Assembly (NCBI GenBank): GCA_003952965.2
Contig: CM025850.1
Location: 29,248,839-29,312,838 of the forward strand
From: Morella rubra
Taxonomy: Eukaryota; Streptophyta; Magnoliopsida; Fagales; Myricaceae
DNA: 64,000 nucleotides
Direction: 5' to 3'
Numbering within the stretch: position 1 is the first letter of the stretch; each line of letters opens with the position of its first letter. The notes under the pieces were generated by a model that saw only the letters and a list, made by a program, of their open reading frames with translations, was not told the origin of the DNA and made no database searches. Shown piece by piece: positions 35,450 through 46,700 of the stretch. The translations under genes were made by a program, and so were the position numbers.

Positions 35450-36497
35450 CAGTGGCGAAACTAGAAATACAATCGAAGGGAGGCAAACTCTTAAGGAAAA
35501 ATGATAAAATAAAATTTTTACTACGTAATGCAAAAAAATGTCTTAAAAATTAAAATATCAAAAATTAAGGACTACAAACACTAAAAATAAAGGACTATAT
35601 TTTAGTCAAATATTGATATGCAATTATGATAACGTTCTTTTATACTTTTGTATATAAATTATATCTACTAGTATTTATAATTTTTAATATATGCTACGGT
35701 CAATGTATGCACGTAGTTAGGAAGGACTTTATATTTTAGTCAAATATTGATATACAATTATGATAAATTTCTTTTATACTTTTGTATATAAATTATATCT
35801 ACTAGTATTTATAATTTTTAATAAATGCTATGTTCCATGTATGTATGTAGTTAGGATGTATGCCGGCATTACACAGATCTATCTATACATTTAGTCATTA
35901 TTGACAAACTTTCTTATTCTAGATGATGATCTTATTGTAGCTTCTGAGACTATTTATGTATGGGTACATGCTTGAGCATAATATAATTAACTACTTCATT
36001 TTTATCTCTACAACAGGACTTAGAAGTATAGTTAAAAAAAAAAAAAAAACACCTAGAAGTATAAATTATTTTTTTTTTCAATAAATATTGCTAGTAGTGT
36101 ATTTCATAACAACCCCAGCTAAAAGTACATTTTCCTAGCATTTTTACCGGGTTTCTTGTCGAACGCTGCTAAAGCCTAGAAATTCCTACACCGATTTTTG
36201 AAAAATGCCACTTAAAATCCAAACTTTTGGCTACAGTTAAAAACAAACGCTGCTAAATTCACAAGATATGCAACGTCTTAAGCGACCCAGGGCGTTTACC
36301 TGCAAAGTGCAAACACACAAGTTTTCTTGTGGCCCAGAGAGGCCAGAGTAGGGAGAGGCGAGAGCCGGCGTTCTGGGCGCCTGGGCCTGGGTCTAAGGGG
36401 GTGGGCCTGGGCTTAACCCATAAAAAAAATTGTTGAAGAGATTTCTCAGGCGAAGGGAGGCAGCTGTCCCCCACCGCCGCTGGCTTGTTCGCCTGTG
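35450..36497. mobile_element. hAT-like non-autonomous element, 1.05 kb
   Basis: The left end is CAGTGGCGAAACTAG and the right end, inverted, CACAGGCGAACAAGCC. The flanks are gttgtcgt (35442-35449) and gttgtcgc (36498-36505), an 8-bp target duplication with one mismatch. Colinearity with 23940-23960, where the sequence is continuous, confirms an insertion in the second unit. Inside are two diverged tandem copies of an AT-rich unit of about 132 bp (35592-35850), a CACTA-like remnant (about 36090-36260) and a GC-rich segment (about 36290-36490). No transposase. Confidence 0.8.
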
Positions 36498-36892
36498 GTT
36501 GTCGCCTGACAAGACCCTCCGCCAGCAAATCAGCTGTACTCCTGGAAACCGTGATCTTCCTTATACAAGCATATAAAGATTTTGACGCTGGAAAGCCATT
36601 TTCCAGACTTTCAGAGCAGTGCTTTTTCCCCCATGAAACTCATTTTGAAGCTCGAAAATCATTTCAAAGGCTTCCAGATCAGCGCGTGATTCACGTCAAT
36701 CATCCCTTCTGAGATACAACGAATTTGCTTCTCATTAATGAATTTGAAAGCTCAATTTGGGCTGGGACCCTTCTAAAGAATGAATGTCGAACCCAGCTCA
36801 GCTGGTGCGTCAAAGTTCACTACCAAGAAATACTGTCTATATAAATGATCGACGTTACTTCTTAATTAGCGAAGAGAGCTAAACACAACATC

Positions 36893-39510
36893 ATGGGTTG
36901 TTCCATCTTTCACTTCACCTTCATGGGTTTCTTTTTCAACTCTTCTACTCCAGTCTTATCCTCATTCATTCTTCTTCTCATACAAACCCTATGCCATGAT
37001 CATGAGATCTCAGCCTTGTTGCAACTCAAGGAAAACCTCATTGTGAACAAGTCCGCTTCTCTTAGTCCTTTGGCTTATCCCAAGGTTGCCTCTTGGAAAT
37101 CAAGAGCCAGTTATAGCGATTCTTGCTTATGTGATGGGGTTGAGTGTGATGCAAATACAGGTCATGTAATTAGCCTCGACCTTAGCAGCAGTTGTCTCTA
37201 TGGTTCTTTGAACTCAAACAGTAGTCTTTTCCGCCTTGTTCACCTCCAAAGACTCAACCTTGCGACAATCACTTCAACTACTCTCAAATCTCATCCCAAG
37301 TACACGTCCTTTCAGATTAACTTATCTTAATCTCTCTTCTTCACAGTTTTTTGGTCAAATCCCACTAGAAGTTTCACGCCTTCTCTTTTGTCATCCCTCG
37401 ATCTCTCTCGCATCTTTTATTACCATCTTTATTCTTACTCCGAAGATTACCTTTTGGAGCTCAACGAGCTTAGCCTGACCATCCTAGTGGGAAATTTGAC
37501 CAGACTACAAGAGCTTAATTTGAGTGGGGTGAACATAAGCTCTATTGTACCCAAACTCTTTGGTAATGTGTCTTCTTTAAGGTCACTCTATCTCCGTGGT
37601 TGTGGATTGCGTGGAGATTTTCCAATAGGCATCTTTAAGTTATCAAATTTACAGGCTCTCGACGTGAGTTACAATGCATATCTTACTGGCTATTTTCCTA
37701 ACTCGATAGGAAATCTTCAGTCTCTAACTTCATTGAAGCTATCACATTGCAACTTCTCAGGCTCCATCCCATCCTCGATTGGGAATCTCACCTGACTCTC
37801 AATTCTAGTCCTTTGGAGCAATCAATTGATAGGTCTCATCCCATCTTCAATTGGGAATCTCACCGGACTCTTCGTTCTAGACCTTTGCAACAATCAATTG
37901 ACAAGTCCAATCCTGTCTTCAATTGGGAACCTCATCCAACTTAAATTCCAGTACCTTGGCAAAAATCAATTGACAAGTATAATCTCGTCTTCAATTGGGA
38001 ACCTCATACAACTTAATGACCTAGGCCTTCGACACAATCAATTAACAAGTTTGATCCCTTCTTCAATTAGGAACCTCACACAATTATTTTTCTTAGATTT
38101 TTCCAACTGCGACATTTTTGTGGATTTTGTCCAAGTTTTTAAGCTCAAGAATCTGACTTTTTTGGCACTTTCTGGTAATCAAGTATAATGTGAAGAATGT
38201 TTGAGCAATGAAACTCTTCCCAGATATATTCATTTGACATTATCTTCATGCAACTTGAGCAAGTTCCCCGACTTTTGAAGAAGCCAAGATCATCTAGAGT
38301 ATCTAGACCTATCTTGGAATAATATTCATGAACAAGTACCATAATGGATGTGGAAGATATCCAAAAAGAGTATAAGGATTATTGACCTCTCGAACAACTT
38401 TCTCAAAGGCTTTAGTCAAAATCCAATTATTCTTCCGTGGTCAGAATTACGAATTTTGGATTTCAGTTCTAATAGGCTTGAAGGATCACTTCCAGTTCCC
38501 TCGGTCTCCATTATTCATTATCGTATTTCAAACAATTCATTGACTGGAAACATTTCGAATTTGATTTGCAATATGAGTTCTCTCAAGGTGCTTGATTTAT
38601 CCAATAACAACTTGAATGGTTCACTTCCTCCATGCTTGCACGATTCAGGAAAGCATTCCCGAAAATTAGACAAAAGGAAAAAGGTTGAAGATAATAAACT
38701 TCAGCCATAACCAATTGAAAGGCGAAGTGCCAAGGTTATTGGTCAACTACAGAATGCTAGAGATCTTGTTCTCAGCAGTAACCAAGTTAAAGATATGTTT
38801 CCCTCTTGGTTAGGAAATCTTCTAAATCTAAAGATTCTCAGTTTGAGGGGAGACAAATTTCATGGCCCAATACAAGCCAACAAACTTGCGTACAAGTTTC
38901 CTAGCTTACAAATCATTGACCTCTCCCAAAACAATTTTGTTGGAAAGCTGCCATTAGAACTTTTGGGCAATCGGAAGGCTTTGAGATCTGCATATCTAAC
39001 ATATTTTAACGTAACCTCGGAGAGCTCAGATGGATACGATTGGCATTATATTTACAATTATTCTATGACATTGACAAATAAAGGCATAAATATAATTTAT
39101 GAGAGGGTCCAAGAATCATTCGCTGCTATTGATCTATCAAGCAATGGATTTGTTGGAAGGATTCCAGAATCGATTAGAAATTTTGAGGGGCTTCATTTGC
39201 TCAATCTCTCCAATAATATTGTCACTGGTCAAATCCCACCATTTTTGGGGAAACTGACAAAACTAGAAGCATTGGACCTTTCTCATAACAAGTTGTTCGG
39301 GAAAATTCCACAAGAGTTGACAAATCTTACTTTCTTGGGAGTCTTCAATGTGTCTCATAATCATTTCATGGGACCTATACCACAAGGGAAGTAATTTGAT
39401 ACATTTGAAAATAGTTCATTTGAGGAAAATCCGGGATTGTGTGGGAGATCGCTAACAAAGAAGTGTGAGGATTCAAATGTTTCAACATTTCCACCTGTAA
39501 ACACGTGATT
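36893..39510 (+). pseudogene. Receptor-like protein (LRR-RLP) copy 3, best preserved but broken
   Basis: The first 145 codons are open: a hydrophobic signal region (about residues 5-32), the LRR N-cap (CHDHEISALLQLKEN, then DSCLCDGVECDA) and the first LRR (VISLDLSSSCLYGSL). A frameshift follows near 37260-37310 and another near 37385. Then come long LRR blocks (37388-37795, 37826-38188, 38348-38710, 38795-39394), separated by stops or shifts near 37793, 38186, 38330 and 38720. The last block ends PIPQGK and a stop, where the family continues with QFDTFENSSFEGNPGLCG; that cap is present but beyond the stop. No transmembrane segment was recognised. It resembles Cf/EIX/Ve-type receptor-like proteins. 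It is a near-duplicate of copy 2, with similar 5' and 3' flanks. Confidence 0.9.
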
Positions 39511-40232
39511 CTGCAGGATCTCTATTTGAATTTGGTTAGAGAATAGTTTTGCTTAGATATGGATTTAGACTGGTTGTTAGAGTGATTATGGGGCATATTC
39601 TGATAGCAAGGAATCGTCATTGGTTAAAAAGGACTTTCAACATAAGACAACTGTAACATGGAGAAAAGTGGGTGGGAAATATTTATTGTTTTTCCTTATT
39701 TTTTTTGAAAAACTTGTCTTCCAAAAATGTCATCATTTATTGCTGTGCTTTGTTAATATCTTCTCGTTTGTGGGTGTTTAATGTTCACCATTATCTTCTT
39801 ATTTTTTTAGGGAGCAGGGGAGGGTGTATGGTAACATGGAGTAGTAATAGTTGTTAGTGTGAAGAATATATCGAGTTTTAGTTATGTTGTATTGAAAAGG
39901 AAAACAAAAAGAAGAAAGCTACAAAGTGACAGGTTGGGAGATTTTAATCTCTAAGTGATGTATCAACAACCTTTGTTTCCCTCCCTTTGTTTTAGCTTGT
40001 GTTCAATAAACCGTATGTTTCGAATATTCATGATTATATTTACTAAAAATGCCTTTAATGTTACAAAATTGGTAAGTTGAAGAGCTTTTGTTGTACAATG
40101 CCCCTCTTTGCCACATAGCCCCTAAAACTAAAAGTATTATTCTAATTTTGCTTACTTGCTGTTTCTTTTATTTAGTTCTCTGTGAACTTAACATCATAGT
40201 CGTTGCGTTGGGTATTGGTGATTAATGTTGAA

Positions 40233-40322
40233 AGTTGAGCTAGCCGTACCCAGATGGTAAAATCCAAGATCAATAGTATAACATGAGGCAAAGACACCAC
40301 AATATTGTACCCCATTTTTACA
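40233..40322 (-). pseudogene. Degenerate small membrane-protein copy in the second unit
   Basis: Virtually identical to 27536-27625, including VKMGYNIVVSLPHVILLILDF. The shared decay means this copy was already dead when the unit was duplicated. Confidence 0.75.
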
Positions 40323-40941
40323 AGCGTCAAGATCTCCCTCCGACTAAATTGACTCATAAGCATCATTTTCTCATCCAGCATACTAGCTCCCACTCCAAAT
40401 TTTTATTCTTGTGAACTACCTTTTTGAATATGTATGTTTTTCTTTCTCTAACATAAAAGAGACTAGTTGCTAGCTAGTATCATTGTGACCACTTAAACAC
40501 AAGTACAATTACATTGCATTCAATGTCTCCTAGACGTATTAATACTTATCACAATTTGAACTTGCCAAGATTCGAACTCACGACCTAGCATGATAAGAAA
40601 AGCCAAGAAATCTGGCTTTTCGAGATAAATTTTTTTCTAACAAATCAAAATTTGTCACTAAAACTCCCCTCCTTTAGTGACTAAATATTTCATCACTAAA
40701 TGATGTATAAGCCACATTTTTTTTCGGCCACCTTCATTTAATCCTTCGTACCCATATAATATATCCTTCGCAACGATGTTTTACCGACCAGAGCAACATA
40801 TTTTAGAACAAAAGTAAAGTATGTCTCAAAAAGTGCTTCGAACATGTTCTAATCAATTAGCATTTCCGTTCAAACGGTGGACATTTCTGTTCGAATGGAA
40901 AATGTTACCATGTTATTGAGGTTAGAACGCGTTTTAATTTT

Positions 40942-42075
40942 GGTTCGCTGTAAAGCATTTTTTTTTTTATAAAGCAGTTTCCAATGCATTATGTTTCAAT
41001 AAAGTATTCTAATTCTCGGTGTTTGGTTGTTACATCAAATATTTTTGCAATGTTTTAGACGTATGTTATATTTTTCGTAATTTTATATGATTAATAAACT
41101 TAATTTTTAACATCAATTTGAAATAAAATAAAATAAAGTTTTCGAGAGAGTAAGAAAGGGGTCGGGTTCTTTTGAATGTTTTGGTTTCAGGTTAGAAACC
41201 CGAACACTAACCTTTTTTTTCGAGTTTGTATTTCAAAACCCAACTTCGACCCTGAAAAAAGCTAAAACCGTCAAGGTCAAATTCCTTTAATTGCTGGGGT
41301 TTCGGGTTAGAGACACGAACCTAATTTTTCTCGGGTTCAAGTTTCAAATCCCGACCCCAAAAATAGCTAAAATTGTCGGGGTCGGATTCCTTTGAATGCT
41401 TTAGTTTCGGGTTAAAGACCCGAACACGAACATGATTTTTCTCAAGTTCATGTTTTAAAACCTGATCTCGACCCCAAAAAAAGTTAAAACCGTCAGGGTC
41501 AGGTTCTTTTGAATGATTTGGTTTCGGGTTATACGCAAATACGAACTTGATTTTTCTCGGGTTCATGTTTCAAAACTTGACCTCAAAAAAATTTAAAATT
41601 GTCATGATCGGGTTCCTTTGAATGCCGACATGAACCTAATTTTTCTCAAGTTCATGTTTCAAAACCCGACCAGACCCTAAAAAAAAAACTAAAACGGTCG
41701 GAGTCGGGTTCTTTTGAATAATTTGGTTTTAGGTTAGAGACCCGAACACGAACTTGATTTTCTCAAATTTCATGTTTCAAAACTTGACCCTGACCACGAT
41801 GTAACATGACCAATTTGGGTTGAACGGGGTCGGTTTCGAGTCAGGAGGTCAGGTCGATTGGTTTTTGGCCACCCCTAAGACTAGGAGCTGCAGTTAGGAA
41901 AAAACATTCACTAGTTTCAAAAAGTAAACCACTTTCAAGAAACTGACGCTATCTTTTACGGTTGACCGAATTGAGTTTCGGTTGACTGTATTTTACGAGA
42001 CTCTCCAAACAGTCGAAAGTATGGAAAGTACTTTTTAGAAAGTAAAATACTGCAAAACAAACGGAACCATATTCA
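40942..42075. mobile_element. Composite insertion with hAT-like right end
   Basis: The sequence equivalent to 28225 is interrupted at about 40941. A stretch starting ggttcgctgtaaagc is followed by the 110-bp repeat block, which ends ggccacccctaa near 41876 (inverted, TTAGGGGTGGCC, a hAT-type terminus). Then comes a zone ending aaaacaaacggaacc near 42067 that is a rough inverse of the left edge. It is probably one MITE with a hAT-type element inside; boundaries are approximate. Confidence 0.45.
41155..41790. repeat. Minisatellite of about 110 bp, six copies
   Basis: Repeats of (t)cgggttc(c/t)tttgaatg...gtttcgggttagagacccgaac...tttctcgggttcatgtttcaaaaccc start near 41163, 41277, 41384, 41499, 41608 and 41704 (spacing 96-115 bp). 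Copies differ by substitutions and small deletions. Confidence 0.8.
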
Positions 42076-43955
42076 AATGTTAGAAATTATAGTATGTGCT
42101 CGATAATATTTTATTAAAAAATTTAACACTAATATTATTTAGAATACAACTAAATTGTACAATTACAAAATGCATTCACAATTATAATTAGATTGCAAAA
42201 TTATCTTCAAACATTAACATAATAATAAAAATTACATAATCCACAAGATGATCAGCCTGCTCCTAGATTCTTTGTCCTCCAATATGTTGTTTTGTCCTTA
42301 AAACGCAAGTATGCACATATCACATACCATTTTAATGATTATCAGAAAGATGGATAAACCATTCTAACGATTACCAAAAAGCAGAGAATAGCTCGTTCTA
42401 ACAAATACGAGAACAGCATTCTAACAATGGATAAACCATTATAATAGTAGATAGGTCATCGAACACTGGGAAATAGAGAGCATACAGACCCGCAATCACC
42501 TTAGTATTTTCATGAAATCCAACACTAAATTCATCAAAATCACAGTTTATATTTGTCTTACACAAACTACACATCAATCCCATCACAATGTTACTGAAGT
42601 TTCTACATCTAAACATAAAAAGTCAACATTTTCACCTAAAATCAAGAACAGTTCTCAAATGAAATTTAAATCATATATCAACAACTTCTCAAACATTTTC
42701 AATGAAATTTACCTATATTAAAGTGTACTTGTGGATTGTAGACCTACGAAATTAAAATCATGTTCATCAAAGAAGTACCAAAAAAATTGTTAAAAATCAA
42801 ATGTTACTCTTACTATCTTACCCTTAATTACTCTCATCCTTCTTCGTCGTCTTCTTCATCTCCCTCTCATTTTTCTTATTTTCTCTCTGTTAGCCCAAGG
42901 TTGTTTTGCCATAACAAAGTCTCTAAGTTTTTGAGGACTTTAGATTTTAAATTGTTATCCTCAAGTATCAAAGTTTCTCTCTTTAAAAATTCTCTCCAAG
43001 CATACTTGATCTTCATTACTCTTGCTAATTGATCATTTTTAATATTGTAAGTATGAAAGTTATTGAATTGGGGTAGTCATACTAAGTGTTTGTCGACCAT
43101 TAAAATCGACAATTGACTACCCAGTTCTCGACACAAATGAAATTTAACAAGATGGCCAAAGTTTAATCAACACATACCACAAGGTGTCGACACATTGTGT
43201 TATTTTGCAGATTTCTTGAGCAACGTCAACTTATTCAAAAGGTATCCAAATGTCTCAAATGACCTCCAACGGCACTCAAGCTTTACAAGAAGACCCTTGA
43301 TGCCCTAGCTTTAAATAGAAGAAGATGGAGAGAGAAAAGGTAGGTTGCGCCATTAACTCCAGCCCTAAATTCTAGAGAGAGAAAAGCTTTCAAAGAGAAA
43401 GGAAGCTCCACCATCCAAGAAAGCTCGTACTCCCACTGAAAATACTGTACTTGCAAATCTTGTCTCTTTGCACACCTCAGTACCTCAACTTGTTTATTCA
43501 GCTTAAAGAGTTCTAAGATTCTTTGTACCATTCTTGAAAAACACGTGAGTGTTTGTGAAAAACACTTGTCCCTTGTTGTGTAGAAGAAAAGGTTGTGAGG
43601 AATGAGAGAGTTAAAGTGTAAGCTCGAAAAACTTTGTAAAGGTTACTTCTTAGCTAAGGTGTACTTACTATTTGGAAAATAGTACCCTTAAGTGTTGGCC
43701 GAACCACCTAAAAGACACTCATCTCTCTATCCTTATCTCGTCTTGTCTATTTTAGTCCTTGATTTTTTAGATTCATTTGCTCTCCTTAGATCGGTTCATT
43801 AGCAAATTGGGTTAAAAAGAAAAAGGGGAAAATTTTTAAAACCCTTCATTTCTCACTCTCTTTGTCCCTCTCTCTCACACCAACGAAGGAAAAACTATGG
43901 GTGTACGTTTTGTGAGCGAAAAGACCACATTTGGGTTTTACCTTCATTTTTCTTA
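42076..43955. other. No gene recognised; possible LTR-like segment
   Basis: 42076-43040 is AT-rich with no coding support. 43090-43800 starts TGTTTGTCGACC, has ttaaatagaagaag near 43310 and long pyrimidine/purine leader-like sequence, which is reminiscent of a solitary LTR. No matching terminus or target duplication could be fixed. Confidence 0.3.
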
Positions 43956-44650
43956 GGGAAAATACATTTTTCACTCACGAATTATCACGTGTTTTGCACT
44001 TTATACTCTAAACTACCACATTTAAAAGATTACACCTACAAACTACCCATCCTAATACATTGCACCCTCTGTCTATTATTTCCGTCAAATTGAATGGAAA
44101 TTGAATTTTTTTAATACGAAATGTTAATTATGTTCTTAAAAAAGTCAAATAGCAAGTCACATTTTAAATAATTGTCATTTCATTTAAAAAATGAAGTCAA
44201 TTTTCGTCCAATTTGACAGAAAAAAATAAACGGATAGTGCAATGTAAGGGTGTGCATATTATCAGGCAAAAACTGGAATTTTCGGTTCCAGTTCTAGTAC
44301 TGGTTCCAGCCTATTTCGGTACCAAAATCAGAATTCATTTTAAGAAAATTTTGAAACCGAAAATTACGGCGGAAATGCCAAAATTTTCCGATTCCGTTAC
44401 TCATTTAAAAAAAAATAATGCAGGGCTTTTAAGCCCTCTTTTATAAAAGACAAAATGACCTGGGTCAAACGACCCAGGTCACACGTGAATGAAAGAGTTT
44501 GACTAAACTCCTTCATTCACGTGAATGGAGTCATATCTCCATTCAAACTTCAAGAAAGTCTAGAAAAAAAAAGGGAACTTCAAACAAAAAATTCACTCCT
44601 TCATTCTCCCCCCACTGTCGTCGTCCCAGCTCCCCACCCTCCCTACCTTG

Positions 44651-44656
<6 letters not shown>

Positions 44657-44697
<41 letters not shown>
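44657..44697. repeat. (CT)n microsatellite
   Basis: An uninterrupted run of about 20 TC dinucleotides; shorter CT runs follow near 44725-44740 and 45175-45188. Confidence 0.95.
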
Positions 44698-44699
<2 letters not shown>

Positions 44700-44876
44700 G
44701 CTCTCTCCCTTTCCCCCCGAAATCTCTCTCTCTCTCTCACTTCAGCTGCCTGCCGAGTTTCTTGACGAGTTTACATCAAAAGAATCGATGAGATTGGGTT
44801 CTGGGTTTGACCCATGATTAGAATCCTTGCTAGAGAGTCTTAGATCCAATACAAGATCAGGATTTGAGGGTGTTTT

Positions 44877-45063
44877 TTATTTTCTTGTTCTTGGTTTTTC
44901 CTGCTGAGATTTGCAGTGAGGTTTTTGGCATAGTGTTTTTAATTTTCTTGTTCTTGGTTTTTCTCGTTGAGATCTACAGTGAGTGTTTTTGGCATGGTGT
45001 TTTTAATTTTGTTGCTCTTGGTTTTTCCGGCTGAGATTTGCAGTGATGGTTTTTGGCATGGGT
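44877..45063. repeat. 63-bp tandem repeat, three copies
   Basis: Units of ttttcttgttcttggttttt...gagatttgcagtga...tttttggcat start at about 44881, 44944 and 45008 within the hAT-like element. Confidence 0.85.
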
Positions 45064-45539
45064 GAGACTCTGAAATTGAGACGATGGTTGAAGTTTTGGC
45101 TCTGGTCTTGGAGTTGGAAGCCCCATATGGAGGAAACGTGTCGATTGATTCCTCTCCCTCGTCCCTGAAATCTCTCTCTCTCTCTCTCGAAGGGAACTGG
45201 AATTTCCAGATTCTGTTTGCAGAAATTTCGGTTCCATTTCGGAATGGAATTGGAATTAAAATGTTAGTTCCGGTGGGTACTGGAACCAGAATGGGCCATT
45301 CCGGTTCCATCCGTTCCGATACCCACCCTTAGTGCAATGTGTTAGGGATTGATAGTTTATGAATACAATATCTCAAACGTAATAGTTTAGAGTGTAAAGT
45401 GTCAAACATGAGGAAGTTCGTGTTAGGTATGCAAACAGTACTTAAAACCATTCTAACATAAAAGAAGGTGAATGTTCAAATGGTAACCTAGTTCAAATGA
45501 TGATTGCATTCAAACAGTTATCTGGTACGAACAAAAAAG

Positions 45540-45987
45540 CGTCTCGCTCTATTTTTCTCTTTTGGGATGGTTTTTTTTATCCCAAGAAAACAAACTTCTT
45601 TTAAGGACAAATTTCTCCATTCGAAAAAAAAAAATTCCCACCATAGTTTTTAGGATGGATTGTTAATATGTCTCAAAACAATGATTCTAGTGTCTTTTGG
45701 GACGAATTAAAATTTTTTCCAAAATAACCCATTGTTCGGGACGGATTGTTAATCAGTCCCCAAACAATGATTCTAGAGTCTTTTGGGATGAATTCAAAAT
45801 TTTTGCTCAAAATGATCCATCTTTCAGGTTGGATTTTTCCCTCCCAAAAACTTGTTCCACCCTTATTTTTGGGGATAGTATATTTTGGAGTCTTTTGGGA
45901 CAGATTCAAAATTCCATAAAAAATGACCTACTACTTTTTGGGACGGACCTTTCACTGTCACAAACAAATCTGTCCCAAATTGTAGTG
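45540..45987. mobile_element. CACTA-like right end with internal repeats
   Basis: The stretch ends ctgtcccaaattgtagtg at 45987, an inverted CACTACAA terminus. Inside, a unit of about 85 bp (ttttgggacgaattaaaattttt...gggacggattgttaatcagtcc) is repeated in diverged form. The final part is colinear with 28225-28280 of the first unit. Confidence 0.5.
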
Positions 45988-46523
45988 TAATTAAGACTTT
46001 CAACTTGAGTAACTTTAGTGTGAAGAAAGGTGAGTGGTTGGAATAGAGGAATATGTAACAAATTAATCAGAAAAACATGTCTTCCTAATATATTAAATTC
46101 ATCATATATTATTGTGCTTTGTTAATTAGTATCTTCTCATACGAATATGTGTGACGTACGTAGGTATAGAGCATCAACAACCTTTAAATGTTTTCTCTAT
46201 TTCTCGCTCCTTGTTTCAATATAAAGGTCTTTTTACTTTAATACCTTATATTTTCTAATCGCGTATGGATGGGGAAGAAGCCCCTACAATTAGAGGACCA
46301 GGTACAAAAGCAAGGTTACTTATTGACAAACACTTTTAAGTATGGATGGGGAAAAAGTGTTCAGCCCTCAGGAGATATTTCACAAACACATCAAAATTCC
46401 AGCTCCTATGTGCTTCACACAAATGTTTTCGCTTTTCTAAACTACTTGTTTAACACAAATTAAACAAACAAGTGCTCTACTTGTATCATCCAAATTTCCA
46501 CCAACAGATCAAAAAGTACAATT

Positions 46524-46700
46524 CTAGACCTCTGATAATTTATCCTGGGCTTGGAATGGAGGCGCCGGAGCCGGAGGCCCATAGTATGGAACTCTAGCTG
46601 TTTCACTTCGACCCCAAGACCTACCCAGAAGGTAAAATGCGAGTGCTACAATCAATATCAACAGTATCACAGGCAAAGACACCACAATAATGTAACCCAT
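46524..46700 (-). CDS. 58-residue single-pass membrane microprotein with Pro-rich tail
   Basis: The frame runs from ATG (46700-46698) to TAG (46526-46524). Residues 3-25 form one hydrophobic span (IIVVSLPVILLILIVALAFYLL), followed by GRSWGRSE with positive charges and a tail rich in Tyr, Pro and Ala (YYGPPAPAPPF) ending QDKLSEV. The charge pattern suggests a cytosolic C-terminus. I do not recognise a named family; small plant proteins of this layout are usually annotated only as transmembrane proteins. A splice acceptor (tgtgcag, about 46739) lies just upstream and a donor at about 47020, so a 5' untranslated exon is likely. At least five decayed relatives occur in this window, several of them facing RLP genes. 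It is the only copy with start, frame and stop intact. Confidence 0.65.
   Translation of the reverse strand: MGYIIVVSLPVILLILIVALAFYLLGRSWGRSETARVPYYGPPAPAPPFQAQDKLSEV

Larger units (their letters stand above)
44245..45331. mobile_element. hAT-like non-autonomous element, 1087 bp
   Basis: The left end is TAAGGGTGTGCATATTATC and the right end, inverted, TAAGGGTGGGTATCGG. The flanks are perfect 8-bp copies gtgcaatg at 44237-44244 and 45332-45339. The subterminal zones hold ggttccagt/accggaac motifs on both sides. The interior has a CT microsatellite, a pyrimidine-rich leader-like stretch and a threefold 63-bp repeat. No transposase. The leader-plus-intron look of the interior raises the possibility of a captured gene 5' end. 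Confidence 0.88.
43960..45440. mobile_element. Hairpin MITE split by a hAT element
   Basis: The left arm (about 43985-44120) and right arm (about 44200-44244 plus 45340-45430) are inverted: cattgcaccctctgtctat against atagtgcaatg, ccgtcaaattg against caatttgacag, and ttttgcactttatactcta against tagagtgtaaagtgtcaaa. The hAT element at 44245-45331 interrupts the right arm. It is the same family as the repeats near 30.1-30.8 kb. Confidence 0.7.

Noticed and set aside
36259-36528. 89-codon GC-rich open frame on -
   Set aside because: It crosses the right end of the hAT element and its target duplication into RLP flank, so it cannot be an old gene.
41321-41566. 81-codon open frame with repeated RxFNPKxxHSKExDPD pattern on -
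   Set aside because: This is the translation of the 110-bp minisatellite; frame conservation across copies is partial and there is no start context.
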